From: Pseudomonas extremaustralis
GTDB lineage: Bacteria; Pseudomonadota; Gammaproteobacteria; Pseudomonadales; Pseudomonadaceae
Assembly: GCF_900102035.1 (NCBI RefSeq)
Contig: NZ_LT629689.1
Span: 2,170,001 to 2,234,000, forward strand
DNA: 64,000 bases
Direction: 5' to 3'
Both the position numbers and the translations under genes were made by a program. This document shows positions 48,818 through 57,000 of this stretch, in pieces. Below the pieces are notes generated by a model that was not told the origin of the DNA, ran no database searches, and saw only the letters and a program-made list of their open reading frames with translations. Position 1 is the first letter of the stretch. The number at the start of each line of letters is the position of its first letter.

Positions 48818-49537
48818 TTATCTCAGATGGGTTTGCAGCCAGGTGTTGAGGTCTCGTATTTCCAGTTCGCTGATGGTGTGGGTCATGCCTGGATAGGTAT
48901 GAAACGTCGGCTTCAATCCCAACCCCACGAGCACCTCGTTCGCCTGCGTCGCCGAGGCATACGGCAGCGCTTGGTCGAGGGTGCCGTGGCCGATAAAAAT
49001 CGCCAGCTTGTCCAGGCGCGGGTCCGGTTTTAGCTCGGCCTTGAGCACCGGCAACACGCTGCCACTCAACGCGGCAATCCCCCGCACCAATTGCGGCTGA
49101 CGCAGCGCCACTTCGTAGGACATGATCGCGCCCTGGCTGAACCCCACCAGGAACACCCGGTCGCTACGGGTGTGGTACTTGGCGGTGGCCTGGGTCACGA
49201 AGTCTTCGATCAACCTCGCGCTGCTCTGCAAATCGGCGCTCACCCCGTCGTAATCACCGTCGCCGGGGGTCTTGGTAAACCAGCGATAACCCTGGGAGTC
49301 CACCGCCATCGGCGCGCGGGCCGACAGGTACGTCCAGTTGGAGGGCAGCGCGTCCTTGATGCCGAACAGGTCTTGCTCATTGCTGCCAAACCCGTGCAGG
49401 AAAATCACCAGCGGCTGGTTGCGCGCATCGCCCTGGGTCTGTTCCAGGTACGACAACGGCAAGTCAGTGTGCAAGGTGGCATCGGCCTGGGCCGCGCCGG
49501 CCACCAGGGTCAGCATCAGGGCAAACAGTTTGAGCAT
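48818..49537 (-). CDS. Secreted carboxylesterase/phospholipase-type alpha/beta hydrolase
   Basis: This 239-residue protein has a signal peptide (MLKLFALMLTLVAGAAQA then DATL). The hydrolase 2 family core shows FLHGFGSNEQDLFGI (oxyanion region), nucleophile GFSQG (VFLVGFSQGAIMSYEVAL), Asp in GHGTLDQALPY and the catalytic His in YPGMTHTI. It probably cleaves small esters or lysophospholipids in the periplasm. It ends near the REP element and lies 11 bases after cobF, so it may be the last gene of the cobF unit. Confidence 0.88.
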   Translation of the reverse strand: MLKLFALMLTLVAGAAQADATLHTDLPLSYLEQTQGDARNQPLVIFLHGFGSNEQDLFGIKDALPSNWTYLSARAPMAVDSQGYRWFTKTPGDGDYDGVSADLQSSARLIEDFVTQATAKYHTRSDRVFLVGFSQGAIMSYEVALRQPQLVRGIAALSGSVLPVLKAELKPDPRLDKLAIFIGHGTLDQALPYASATQANEVLVGLGLKPTFHTYPGMTHTISELEIRDLNTWLQTHLR

Positions 49538-49548
49538 GGGACGTGACC

Positions 49549-50304
49549 TCAAGGTTTGCGCAATAAATAGGTGTCCATGATCCAGCCATTCTCCAGGCGC
49601 GCGGCCTTGCGCACCCGTTCGATCTGTTCGGCCACCTCGCTGACCTTGCCGCTGATGAGGATTTCATCCGGCGTGCCCAGGTAGGCCCCCCAGTAAATAT
49701 CCAGATCCCGGTCGGCCACATTGCGGTAGGAATCTTCGGCGTCGAGCATCACCACCAGGGTATCGGCATCACTCGCCTGCCCCGCCGCCAGGCGGCGTCC
49801 GGTGGTGATTTCGATGGACTTGCCGATACGGTTCAGCGCCACCTTATGCTGGGCCGCCAGGGCCTGCACGCTGGTGATGCCGGGGATTACCTCGAACTCG
49901 AAGACGCAGCGGCCACTGGCCAGGATCGCCTGCAGGATACGAATGGTGCTGTCATACAGCGCAGGGTCGCCCCAGGCCAGGAAAGCGCCCACTTCACCGT
50001 CGGCCATTTCCTCGTTGATCATGCGCTCGAAGGTCTGCTGCTTGTCGCGGTTGAGGTCTTGCACCGCAGTGGTGTAGTCGATATCGCCGCGCACGCGCTC
50101 AGGGCAATCGGCCTCGACGAAGCGATAACCGGGCTCGGTGATGTAGGTTTCGCAGATCTGGCGGCGCAGGTCGATCAGCTTGTCCTTGCTCTGGCCCTTG
50201 TCCATCAGGAAAAACACGTCGGTGCGGTTCAGCGCTTTCACGGCCTGCATCGTGATGTAGTCAGGGTTGCCGGCGCCAATGCCGATGATCAGGATGCGTT
50301 TCAT
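49549..50304 (-). CDS. cobF: Precorrin-6A synthase (deacetylating)
   Basis: CobF is a cytoplasmic methyltransferase of the aerobic cobalamin pathway that methylates C-1 of precorrin-5 with loss of acetate (EC 2.1.1.152). The 251 residues start MKRILIIGIGAGNPDYITMQ, the S-adenosylmethionine-binding strand. They contain GEVGAFLAWGDPALYDSTIR and EVIPGITSVQALAAQHKVAL, typical of the tetrapyrrole methylase family. It lies 45 bases after a histidine-phosphatase-like gene and is not with other cob genes in this window. No cobalamin riboswitch is evident upstream. Confidence 0.95.
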   Translation of the reverse strand: MKRILIIGIGAGNPDYITMQAVKALNRTDVFFLMDKGQSKDKLIDLRRQICETYITEPGYRFVEADCPERVRGDIDYTTAVQDLNRDKQQTFERMINEEMADGEVGAFLAWGDPALYDSTIRILQAILASGRCVFEFEVIPGITSVQALAAQHKVALNRIGKSIEITTGRRLAAGQASDADTLVVMLDAEDSYRNVADRDLDIYWGAYLGTPDEILISGKVSEVAEQIERVRKAARLENGWIMDTYLLRKP

Positions 50305-50349
50305 GGGGTGCTCTCATTGCGGGGCGTGGATTTTGCCATGTTCGGGCGC

Positions 50350-50904
50350 TCAGGCGTGAGTTTCCAGGCGCAGGCGCCATACGCGGTTGAAGCGCAGCTC
50401 GGTGGCGGACAGGGGCTCGACGTCGATGCGGTAGAACATCGAGAGCGGGAACTGCATGACGTACAGCAACGCAGCGCGAATCACAAAGGGGTGGGTGATG
50501 GCCACGATGTGCCCCGGTTGGGTCTCGAGGGTTTTCATCCACTGCGCCACCCGCGCGCACATCTGGTCGACCGACTCGCCGCCGTGGGGCGCACTGGCGC
50601 TATCCGTGAGCCAGGTATGCAACTCATCGCTATCGAGGCGACCGATGTCCACGCCTTTCCAATGCCCGAAATCGCCGTCGCGCAGGGCCTCTTCAATTTC
50701 CGCTTCCCCCGCGTACAAAGCCGCCGTCTGCCGCGCCCGCGCCTCCGGCGCGCACAACAGACGCGGCTGTTTCGGGTAGCGATCGGCCAGGGATAACGCC
50801 GCGTTTTGCCAGTCCATGGCCACCGATTCGTCATCGGGAAAACGCCCCTGTTTTTGCAGGGGCGTAACGGCATGGCAGATAAGGGTCAAACGGGTGGCTT
50901 GCAT
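50350..50904 (-). CDS. Histidine phosphatase family protein with altered RHG motif
   Basis: This 184-residue protein has the phosphoglycerate-mutase-like fold. The first histidine sits in LICHAVTP, where the usual RHGET has become CHAVT, so the Arg that binds phosphate is missing. The second catalytic His (IVAITHPFVIRAAL), the Glu in HGGESVDQM and the Arg in CAPEARARQTA are present. The changed phosphate pocket means it may act weakly or not as a phosphatase. It lies just upstream of cobF on the same strand; a CobC-like role is suggested only by this position. Confidence 0.8.
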   Translation of the reverse strand: MQATRLTLICHAVTPLQKQGRFPDDESVAMDWQNAALSLADRYPKQPRLLCAPEARARQTAALYAGEAEIEEALRDGDFGHWKGVDIGRLDSDELHTWLTDSASAPHGGESVDQMCARVAQWMKTLETQPGHIVAITHPFVIRAALLYVMQFPLSMFYRIDVEPLSATELRFNRVWRLRLETHA

Positions 50905-51001
50905 CGTGGGTCGCAGCTACGCAGAGGTCGAGGCCACCAAGACTGGCGCAGTTGGCCTCATGACGCAACGCCCTCGCCCATCCGGCGAGCACGCGGGCGT
51001 A

Positions 51002-51979
51002 TCAATCAAACCACTCCCGCCGCTCCTCGAACGTACCGACGATCAGCTCGACAATCATCTGCACCGCGTCGGCATGCTCGACCTGGGCATTGACCGCCAG
51101 CCAGACCTGGCGCTGCATGCTGTCGGCCAGCAATCCCGGCAAGGCCACCAAGCCTCGGTCGAAGCTGCTCATGTAGTGCGGCAGCAGGCCGATGCAGGCG
51201 CCGCAGCGGATCATCTCCAGCATCAGCGAATAGGCCTGCACCTGCACCACTGCGGCCAGGCGTTGTTCCACGACCCGGTTCCAGGGCTGCAAGGCGTTGA
51301 CCTGGGCGTCGGGTTGCCATTGCACCAACATGTAGTCATCCAGGTCGTCCACGCTGTCCGGGCGGGTGGTCAGCCGCGAATAGCGCTTGGCGATGTGTGG
51401 CAAGTAGCACAGGCGGGCCAGGGGGCGCGGGGCTTCGGTGATAAAGCTCGGTCCGGGCGTGGGGCCTTCGGCGTCCGACAGCCACAGCACCACATCGACG
51501 TCCACCGCTTGCAGGGACAGCTGGCCGTCGAGGGAAATGATCTCCAGGCGCACGCTGGCGTTGCGACGCAGCAAGGCGATCAGGTCGCGGCCGAGGATGT
51601 CATGCAAGATCGGCTCGGCCACGGCCAGGCGGATCAGCGGTTGTTCCAATACGGGCAGGCGCCGCTCATGGGCCAGGGCGATCAGTTGGGCCTGCAAGTG
51701 CTGGCCGTCGCGACTGAGCACCAAGCCGCTGCCCTGGTAACTGAACAGCACATGGCGCACTTGCTGCTCCAACTGCGCCAGGCGCTTGCGCAGCAAGGTC
51801 GCCTTGATATTCAGGCTGCGCGCGGCCTGCATGAAACAGCCGCAGCGCGCACTCACGAGGAAATAGTGCGCCACCTCCGGGTCGATCTCATGGGCCAGGG
51901 CCGACCATGAACGGCGCGACTCGGAAGGTGCGCGGTAGGCAGCGGGGCCCTGTGGGCCGGACGGTTCCAGTAATGCCAT
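51002..51979 (-). CDS. LysR-family transcriptional regulator at the end of the pdt-like locus
   Basis: This 325-residue regulator has an unusual N-terminal extension of about 30 residues, then a helix-turn-helix (about 35-95; VAHYFLVSARCGCFMQAARS, NIKATLLRKRLAQLEQQV) and a substrate-binding domain. The ATG at 51979 has a GGGAG site. It follows the PpiC gene by 51 bases on the same strand. As I recall, the P. aeruginosa pdt region also ends near a LysR gene (PA0701). Its targets are unknown. Confidence 0.87.
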   Translation of the reverse strand: MALLEPSGPQGPAAYRAPSESRRSWSALAHEIDPEVAHYFLVSARCGCFMQAARSLNIKATLLRKRLAQLEQQVRHVLFSYQGSGLVLSRDGQHLQAQLIALAHERRLPVLEQPLIRLAVAEPILHDILGRDLIALLRRNASVRLEIISLDGQLSLQAVDVDVVLWLSDAEGPTPGPSFITEAPRPLARLCYLPHIAKRYSRLTTRPDSVDDLDDYMLVQWQPDAQVNALQPWNRVVEQRLAAVVQVQAYSLMLEMIRCGACIGLLPHYMSSFDRGLVALPGLLADSMQRQVWLAVNAQVEHADAVQMIVELIVGTFEERREWFD

Positions 51980-52030
51980 GTGGGACTCCCTGTCTTATCG
52001 TTGTGTGCATCCAATGCGGTTCGGCGCGTA

Positions 52031-52978
52031 TCACTCCAGCACTTTGTTCAGCTCCGCGCCGTCGATGCTCAAGGTCGCGGTGTTGAGCATGCCTTCCAGA
52101 TAGGCCTTGGCGATCTGCTCCTGACGCTGGGCGCGCAGGGCCTGGGTCAAGCGTTCGCGCAGTTCGTCGAGGGTGGCGGTACGCGCCGGTTGCTGGGCGG
52201 TGAGCTTGAGCACATGGAAGCCGGCCGCGCTTTGCACCGCGTCCGAGACCGCGCCGACCTTGAGCCGAGAAACCGCGCCGCGCACCTCCGGCACCAGTTG
52301 CTGCAACGGCTGCAACCCCGAATCGCCACCTCGGGCGGCGGTGTCCGGGTCCTGGGAAAACTGCGTGGCCAACGCGGCGAAATCCCCCGGCGCGGCCTGG
52401 GCCCGACGACTCAGGTCCTGGGCCTGGCGACGCACCGCGTCGAGGTTTTGCGGGTCATTGACCGCGAGGAAAATCTGGCTGACCCGGTACAGCGGCGGCG
52501 TCACCCATTGCGCCTTGCCACTGTCGTAGGCCTGTTGCAGTTCGGCGGCGCTGGGGTAATCGGCCGGCACCTGGCTGACCGACAGCATGTAGTCGCGAAA
52601 CACGATCTGCTCAGCGGCGGCGCGGGTCTGTTGCTCCACTTCCGGGCGTTGCCGCCAGCCCTGGGCGTCGGCCTGTTCGAGCACGGCCTTTTGCGCCAGG
52701 CGCGAGCGCAGCCAGGTTTCCAGGGCGCCACGGTTGGCGCGCAGTTGTTCGCGGGATTCGGCCGGCAGGCTGGCCAGCACGCTTTTCAGCTCCGCCAGGT
52801 CGATCTGTTGATTGCCCAGGCGCGCCACCGCCGGGCCGGCAGACGCGGGTGCGGGAGGCGGCATCGGTGTCGGTTGCTGGGCCGCGACCGGGTCGCTGCC
52901 GGGGCGCAGGCTCAGCGCCACGGCCACGACCAGCACGGCCAGTGCACCCGCGCCGAGCATCAGGGTTGGCTTCTTCAC
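52031..52978 (-). CDS. Membrane-anchored PpiC-type peptidyl-prolyl isomerase
   Basis: This 315-residue protein has an N-terminal membrane anchor or signal (MKKPTLMLGAGALAVLVVAV then ALSL), a proline-rich linker (PTPMPPPAP), a SurA-like helical region and a parvulin domain (about 160-265; YRVSQIFLA, FAALATQFSQDPDTAARGGD, GFHVLKLTAQQP). It faces the periplasm and may help fold the large secreted TpsA or the outer-membrane proteins of the locus; this is inference from the operon. Its start overlaps the YbjN gene by four bases. Confidence 0.88.
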   Translation of the reverse strand: MKKPTLMLGAGALAVLVVAVALSLRPGSDPVAAQQPTPMPPPAPASAGPAVARLGNQQIDLAELKSVLASLPAESREQLRANRGALETWLRSRLAQKAVLEQADAQGWRQRPEVEQQTRAAAEQIVFRDYMLSVSQVPADYPSAAELQQAYDSGKAQWVTPPLYRVSQIFLAVNDPQNLDAVRRQAQDLSRRAQAAPGDFAALATQFSQDPDTAARGGDSGLQPLQQLVPEVRGAVSRLKVGAVSDAVQSAAGFHVLKLTAQQPARTATLDELRERLTQALRAQRQEQIAKAYLEGMLNTATLSIDGAELNKVLE

Positions 52979-53445
52979 AGGACCGGCGCCTCTTCGTCAA
53001 CCGCAGCGGCGGCCTGGGCCTGCAATTGCGCGGCCTGCTGGCTGTACTCACGCAGGTAGACGATGAATTCCTGCAGCAAACGGTCCCACAATTCCAGCTG
53101 GCTGCGCAGGTGCGAGGCGCCGACACCGGCCACCACCACGTCCATTTCCATCAGCAAGAACTCGCCCTGCTGCGACAACCGGGCAAAGCGGCGCGACGCA
53201 TTCCACACCTGGGTCAAGCCTTCGGGCAATTGGCCCTGGACCCGCAGCGCACAGCTGTAGGTGAAATCTACATAGCCGTCCTGCTCGGGGGACGGGTTGC
53301 CGAAGCGCACGGCAAAGCCAATGCCCTGGCTGGCACTGAGCAATTGCACGATGCCGTTCTGTTCGCTCGGGTTGACCCGGTAGCCGGCGTCTTGCAGCAA
53401 GTCGGTGAGGCTCTGGACAGTCACGCGGGTGATCAATTCGTTCAT
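52975..53445 (-). CDS. YbjN-domain protein
   Basis: This 156-residue cytoplasmic protein starts MNELITRVTVQSLTDLLQDA, with the YbjN/T3SS-chaperone-like alpha-beta fold (GIGFAVRFGNPSPEQDGYVD, FTYSCALRVQG, WNASRRFARLSQQGEFLLME). Such domains act as chaperones or stress-linked proteins; the precise role is unknown. A 75-residue open extension upstream overlaps the preceding gene and lacks a ribosome site. The gene overlaps PpiC by four bases, which suggests that they work together. Confidence 0.85.
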   Translation of the reverse strand: MNELITRVTVQSLTDLLQDAGYRVNPSEQNGIVQLLSASQGIGFAVRFGNPSPEQDGYVDFTYSCALRVQGQLPEGLTQVWNASRRFARLSQQGEFLLMEMDVVVAGVGASHLRSQLELWDRLLQEFIVYLREYSQQAAQLQAQAAAAVDEEAPVL

Positions 53446-53465
53446 GGTCTGTGCTTCCTTGTCGA

Positions 53466-54092
53466 TCAATGGTTGGCGCCCGCCTGGGGCGCATCGAAAC
53501 GGGTCTTGTACAAATCGTCGCCAAAGCCTTGGGCCAGTTCCTCGAACTTGACCCGCGCACCGCTGGCGAAGGGCTGGCGAATACTCATCACCTCGGCCAC
53601 GTCGATTTTTTCGTAGGCCGCGAGCAACTGCTGGGCCACGCCGTACATCTGTTGATTCTTGGCTGAACATTGCTGCACTTGTGTGTCACGTTCGCTCAGT
53701 TGCGCCTGCAAACGGGCACGCTCGGCTTCTTTGGCCTTGGCCAGCACCAGCAACTCCTCATAGGCCTTCTTGAACTTGCCGATCTGCTCGTTGCTCGCCG
53801 CCACCTGGGCCTGCGCCTGGCTGTGCAGGCTCTGTTGCTGGCCGGCCAGTTGCTCGGCGGTGCCACGGGCTTTTTCCAGCTCGGCGCTCAACTGCTTGAT
53901 CTGGGCCTGGGCCTGCTTGGCCTGGGTTTCGGCGGCCAGGCGTGCAGCGCTGGCCTGGGCCTGTTCGCTTTGCAGGGCCTGCAATTGCTGGGTGGTGCTG
54001 CGCAGTTGCGTGCGCAGGCGTTCCTCCATGCCTTCGGCCGATGCGCCGCTGGCTACCAGCAGCAGTAACAGCCCGCAGATTCGCGTGTTCAT
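53466..54092 (-). CDS. Periplasmic coiled-coil protein
   Basis: This 208-residue protein has a signal peptide (MNTRICGLLLLLVASGASA then EGME). It is mostly a heptad-rich, Ala/Gln-rich coiled coil (about 22-140), followed by a globular C-terminus containing QQCSAKNQQMYGVAQQLLAA. It is found between the porin (gap 18) and the YbjN gene (gap 20). It could bridge envelope components; no catalytic motif was seen. Confidence 0.85.
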   Translation of the reverse strand: MNTRICGLLLLLVASGASAEGMEERLRTQLRSTTQQLQALQSEQAQASAARLAAETQAKQAQAQIKQLSAELEKARGTAEQLAGQQQSLHSQAQAQVAASNEQIGKFKKAYEELLVLAKAKEAERARLQAQLSERDTQVQQCSAKNQQMYGVAQQLLAAYEKIDVAEVMSIRQPFASGARVKFEELAQGFGDDLYKTRFDAPQAGANH

Positions 54093-54110
54093 GTGGCATC
54101 CCCCTGCGCA

Positions 54111-55811
54111 TCAAAAGCGCGTGTTCAGTTCCAGTTGCATCACATCGACTTCGAACGGCTGGCCATACACTTCGGACGCGCTCAACCAACGCGCACTGGC
54201 GTAGATGTTCTTGTCGATGCCGTAGTTGCCGCCAATGAAGTAGCCCTTGGCGTTGGTGCCGCCCAAGTGATACGAGGAGTCGTTGAAGCCATCGGGCAAG
54301 GCGTCGGGCTGGATGTACTTGTAGCCAGCCAACACGTTCCAGTCGCCGCGCTTGTGCATCTCCAGCGCGCTGCCGAGGGTGAAGGACACCATCATTGCGT
54401 TGCCGCCACTTTCAAACTCGCCCTGGCTGTTGATGTTGGTGACGATCTGGCCTTCGCTGCGCCGGAGCATCTCGCCCTTGTCGTAGGCCAGGTTGCGGAT
54501 GAAGTTGGCGTGGCTGCGCAGCTTGAGGTCGCTTGGCAGTTCGGTGTCCCAGACCAGGTTGAGGTCCAGCACATCGAACTTGGACGCCAGGCCCACGAAC
54601 TGCGGGTCGGGTGTCTTGGTAGGATCTTTCGGGTCGGTGGTGTTGTTGCGCAGGTTGAACACGGTGTTGCCTTTTTGCATGAAGGCCACGCGCGTGCCGT
54701 CGGTGTCGCAGCCGGCCTCGCCCTTCCAGGGCGAGCAAGGGCTGGAACGCTCGCCTTCGATGTCCTTGAACTGGTAGTAGGCGCCGGCGAGTTTGACGCG
54801 GTTGCTGCGATTGATAGTCCAGTCAGCCCCCACCTGCCCGCCAAACAGCCATTTGGTTTTGCTGTCTTCCTTGTCGATGCCATTGGTGGTGGCGGTGTCG
54901 GAGGTGTACTCGATCGGGAAGGCGCCGAGGGTACCGAACAGGCCCCACTCGTTGTTGAGGCGGTGGTTGAAGACCGCGGCCACGCCGTCGAAGTTGAGTT
55001 CTTTGGAATACATCATGTCGGTGGAATAGAACGGGTTGCCCATGCGCCCGCCGGTCAACGTCATGTAGTCGGTGGTTTTCCAGCTCAGGTAACCCTGGTC
55101 GAGCCAGATGTCCTTTTTGCCGAAGCCGCCGCCCAGGGTCTGGGTGGTGGACACCGGGTTGTTGTCGGAGCCGGTGGCGATGCGAACGCCAGCGGTCCAT
55201 TCCGGCGAGATCACCGCTTTCATGCCCAGGCGCGCCCGCAGGCGGAACAGGTTTTCGCGGTCCTCGCGGGTGTTGAGCAAGGGTGGAAACTGGCTGTTGG
55301 AGTTTTTGTTGACGTCGTACGGGCCGGTGCTATTGACCTTGGCAAAGTCCGTGATGTTGTTGCTGTTGTTGCCCGAAAAGTAGCGCGACTCGTCACGCAA
55401 GCGCAGATCGCCATCGAAGCTGATGCGCGAGATCCAGTCGGGAAAGGTATTGGGCTGCGCCCAGTTTTCCTTCTTCGCGGTGGACATCACCTCGGCTTTC
55501 ACCTGATCGCGGATCTGATCGCGCACCGCTTGCGGCACGTACTGCACGCGCACGTCGCCCGGCGCTGCGGTCGGGCCAGCGGCGACCGCCGGCGCGGCAT
55601 TGGCCTGGCGCGCCTGCTGGGCTTCTTTTTCCGCCTGGGCGATCAGCCCATTGGCGGTGTCCTGGGTCAGCACGCCTTGCTGCACCAACAGGCGGATCAG
55701 GTTGACGGTGACGTTTTCCGAGGGGGCGACCGGGGCTGCCGTCGCCTGGCCGACCAGGGTCGCGATGACCATGCCGACCGCCAGGGTCAGTCGATTCACG
55801 GGGGAAATCAT
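54111..55811 (-). CDS. Outer-membrane porin with N-terminal helical segment
   Basis: This 566-residue protein has a signal peptide (MISPVNRLTLAVGMVIATLV, then GQATA), a helical segment (about 30-120; LIRLLVQQGVLTQDTANGLI) and then a beta-barrel rich in alternating aromatic/polar strands, ending with LELNTRF, a C-terminal Phe as expected for BAM-inserted barrels. It fits the putative-porin family (Porin_5). The start at 55811 has AGGAG ten bases upstream. Its place right after exbB-exbD-tonB suggests that it may be the partner of that energy system, although it has no plug domain of a TonB-dependent receptor. Confidence 0.87.
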   Translation of the reverse strand: MISPVNRLTLAVGMVIATLVGQATAAPVAPSENVTVNLIRLLVQQGVLTQDTANGLIAQAEKEAQQARQANAAPAVAAGPTAAPGDVRVQYVPQAVRDQIRDQVKAEVMSTAKKENWAQPNTFPDWISRISFDGDLRLRDESRYFSGNNSNNITDFAKVNSTGPYDVNKNSNSQFPPLLNTREDRENLFRLRARLGMKAVISPEWTAGVRIATGSDNNPVSTTQTLGGGFGKKDIWLDQGYLSWKTTDYMTLTGGRMGNPFYSTDMMYSKELNFDGVAAVFNHRLNNEWGLFGTLGAFPIEYTSDTATTNGIDKEDSKTKWLFGGQVGADWTINRSNRVKLAGAYYQFKDIEGERSSPCSPWKGEAGCDTDGTRVAFMQKGNTVFNLRNNTTDPKDPTKTPDPQFVGLASKFDVLDLNLVWDTELPSDLKLRSHANFIRNLAYDKGEMLRRSEGQIVTNINSQGEFESGGNAMMVSFTLGSALEMHKRGDWNVLAGYKYIQPDALPDGFNDSSYHLGGTNAKGYFIGGNYGIDKNIYASARWLSASEVYGQPFEVDVMQLELNTRF

Positions 55812-55855
55812 GTGTACGCAACTCCTGTAAAAAAACTGCGAAAAATTAGGTGGGT

Positions 55856-56560
55856 TCATTCCGGGCGTCGGCCCTTGAGGGACAGGCGTACCGGCAGCGT
55901 CACGGAGGCCGGGACGCGTTGCGTGGCGTGGGGCATGCGCAAGGCCGCCAGCACTTGGGCGTCGGTCTCGGCGTCGCCGCTGGACTTGGCCAACTCCACA
56001 CGCGTGACCTGGCCTTCGGCGTTCAACCACACATCCGCCTGTACCGCGTAGGCCTTCTTGCGCAACTCCGGGTCGTCCCGCAAAAGGCGCTGAAACACGC
56101 CGGCCAGGTACTGCTTGTAAGTGCCGGCGCCGAGGCCGCCGCCGCCGGAACCGGCCATGCCGCCGCCCTTGCCCGCGCCGATGTTGAAACCGTCGTTACC
56201 GGACTGGGCATCGCCGTCGATCTGCATCGGGTTGGCCAGGTCGTCGGCCGGCGAAGGCGGTGCTTCTTCCGCCGGCTTGACCTCCTCGGGTTCGGGCGTG
56301 GGCACCGGCTCCGGGACTTTTTCCTCGACCTGGGGCTCGGGCTCCTTGGGTTTTTCCGGCGGCGGTGGCGGCGGTGGCGGCAACGGGATAATCGTCGGCA
56401 CTTTCGGCGCTTCGCGGCGTACACCACTCATGTCATTGGCCCATTGCCAGAGCAACCAGGCCGCCACGGCGCCCAGCAGCAGGCCGGCGCCCCACTTCAA
56501 CGGGCGCAACGGCGGTTTGTTTTTCACGGGCAACGGCGGCATCGGGATCTGTGCGGTCAT
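55856..56560 (-). CDS. TonB-family energy transducer
   Basis: This 234-residue protein has a cytoplasmic N-terminus, one membrane helix (about 22-42; GAGLLLGAVAAWLLWQW), a proline-rich periplasmic spacer (PLPPPPPPPPEKPKEPEPQV), a glycine-rich stretch (GKGGGMAGSGGGGLGAG) and a short C-terminal TonB domain (YKQYLAGVFQRLLRDD, ADVWLNAEGQVTRVELAKSS). The helix has few of the residues by which classic TonB contacts ExbB, so it belongs to a dedicated system. It starts three bases after exbD. It would transmit proton-motive force to an outer-membrane protein of this locus. Confidence 0.88.
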   Translation of the reverse strand: MTAQIPMPPLPVKNKPPLRPLKWGAGLLLGAVAAWLLWQWANDMSGVRREAPKVPTIIPLPPPPPPPPEKPKEPEPQVEEKVPEPVPTPEPEEVKPAEEAPPSPADDLANPMQIDGDAQSGNDGFNIGAGKGGGMAGSGGGGLGAGTYKQYLAGVFQRLLRDDPELRKKAYAVQADVWLNAEGQVTRVELAKSSGDAETDAQVLAALRMPHATQRVPASVTLPVRLSLKGRRPE

Positions 56561-56563
56561 GGC

Positions 56564-56989
56564 TCAACCCTGGCTCGGTTTGCCGGTGACCAGCCCGACC
56601 TGGGACAGCTCCAGCCGGCGCAACAGGTCGAGGACCTCGATCACCTTCTGGTACTGCACCATGGCGTCGCCGCGCACGATCACCGGAAAGTCCGGGTTCA
56701 GCGCTTTCTCGATGCGCAGGCGCTCTTCCAGCTCGCCGAGGGTCACCGGATAAGCGTCGAGGAACACCTGGCCGCCGTCATTCACGGAGATGGCCTTGGT
56801 CTTGGCCTGCGACAGCGACACCGAGGCGCTGGCCTTGGGCAAGTGAATCTGAATACCCGACACCTGGGCCGTGGCGGTGAGGATGAACATCACCAGCACC
56901 ACCATCAGCACGTCCACCAGGGGCGTGATGTTGATGCTGTCGACGGCGGCATCGTCGTCATCGTCGTGGGAGGCATTTACGGAAGCCAT
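56564..56989 (-). CDS. exbD: ExbD/TolR-family biopolymer transport protein
   Basis: This 141-residue membrane protein has one helix (about 23-43) containing the proton-carrying Asp in INITPLVDVLMVVLVMFILT, then a periplasmic domain (SGIQIHLPKASAS, VIVRGDAMVQYQKVIEVLDL). An acidic N-terminal stretch (HDDDDDAAVD) is unusual. It corresponds to ExbD2 of the P. aeruginosa pdt region. It is tightly packed between exbB (gap 11) and tonB (gap 3). Confidence 0.93.
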   Translation of the reverse strand: MASVNASHDDDDDAAVDSINITPLVDVLMVVLVMFILTATAQVSGIQIHLPKASASVSLSQAKTKAISVNDGGQVFLDAYPVTLGELEERLRIEKALNPDFPVIVRGDAMVQYQKVIEVLDLLRRLELSQVGLVTGKPSQG

Positions 56990-57000
56990 GGCGATTCTCC

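Noticed and set aside
50305..50349. Possible cobalamin riboswitch before cobF
   Set aside because: The gap is only 45 bases, and no B12-box-like sequence was seen there or upstream of the phosphatase gene.
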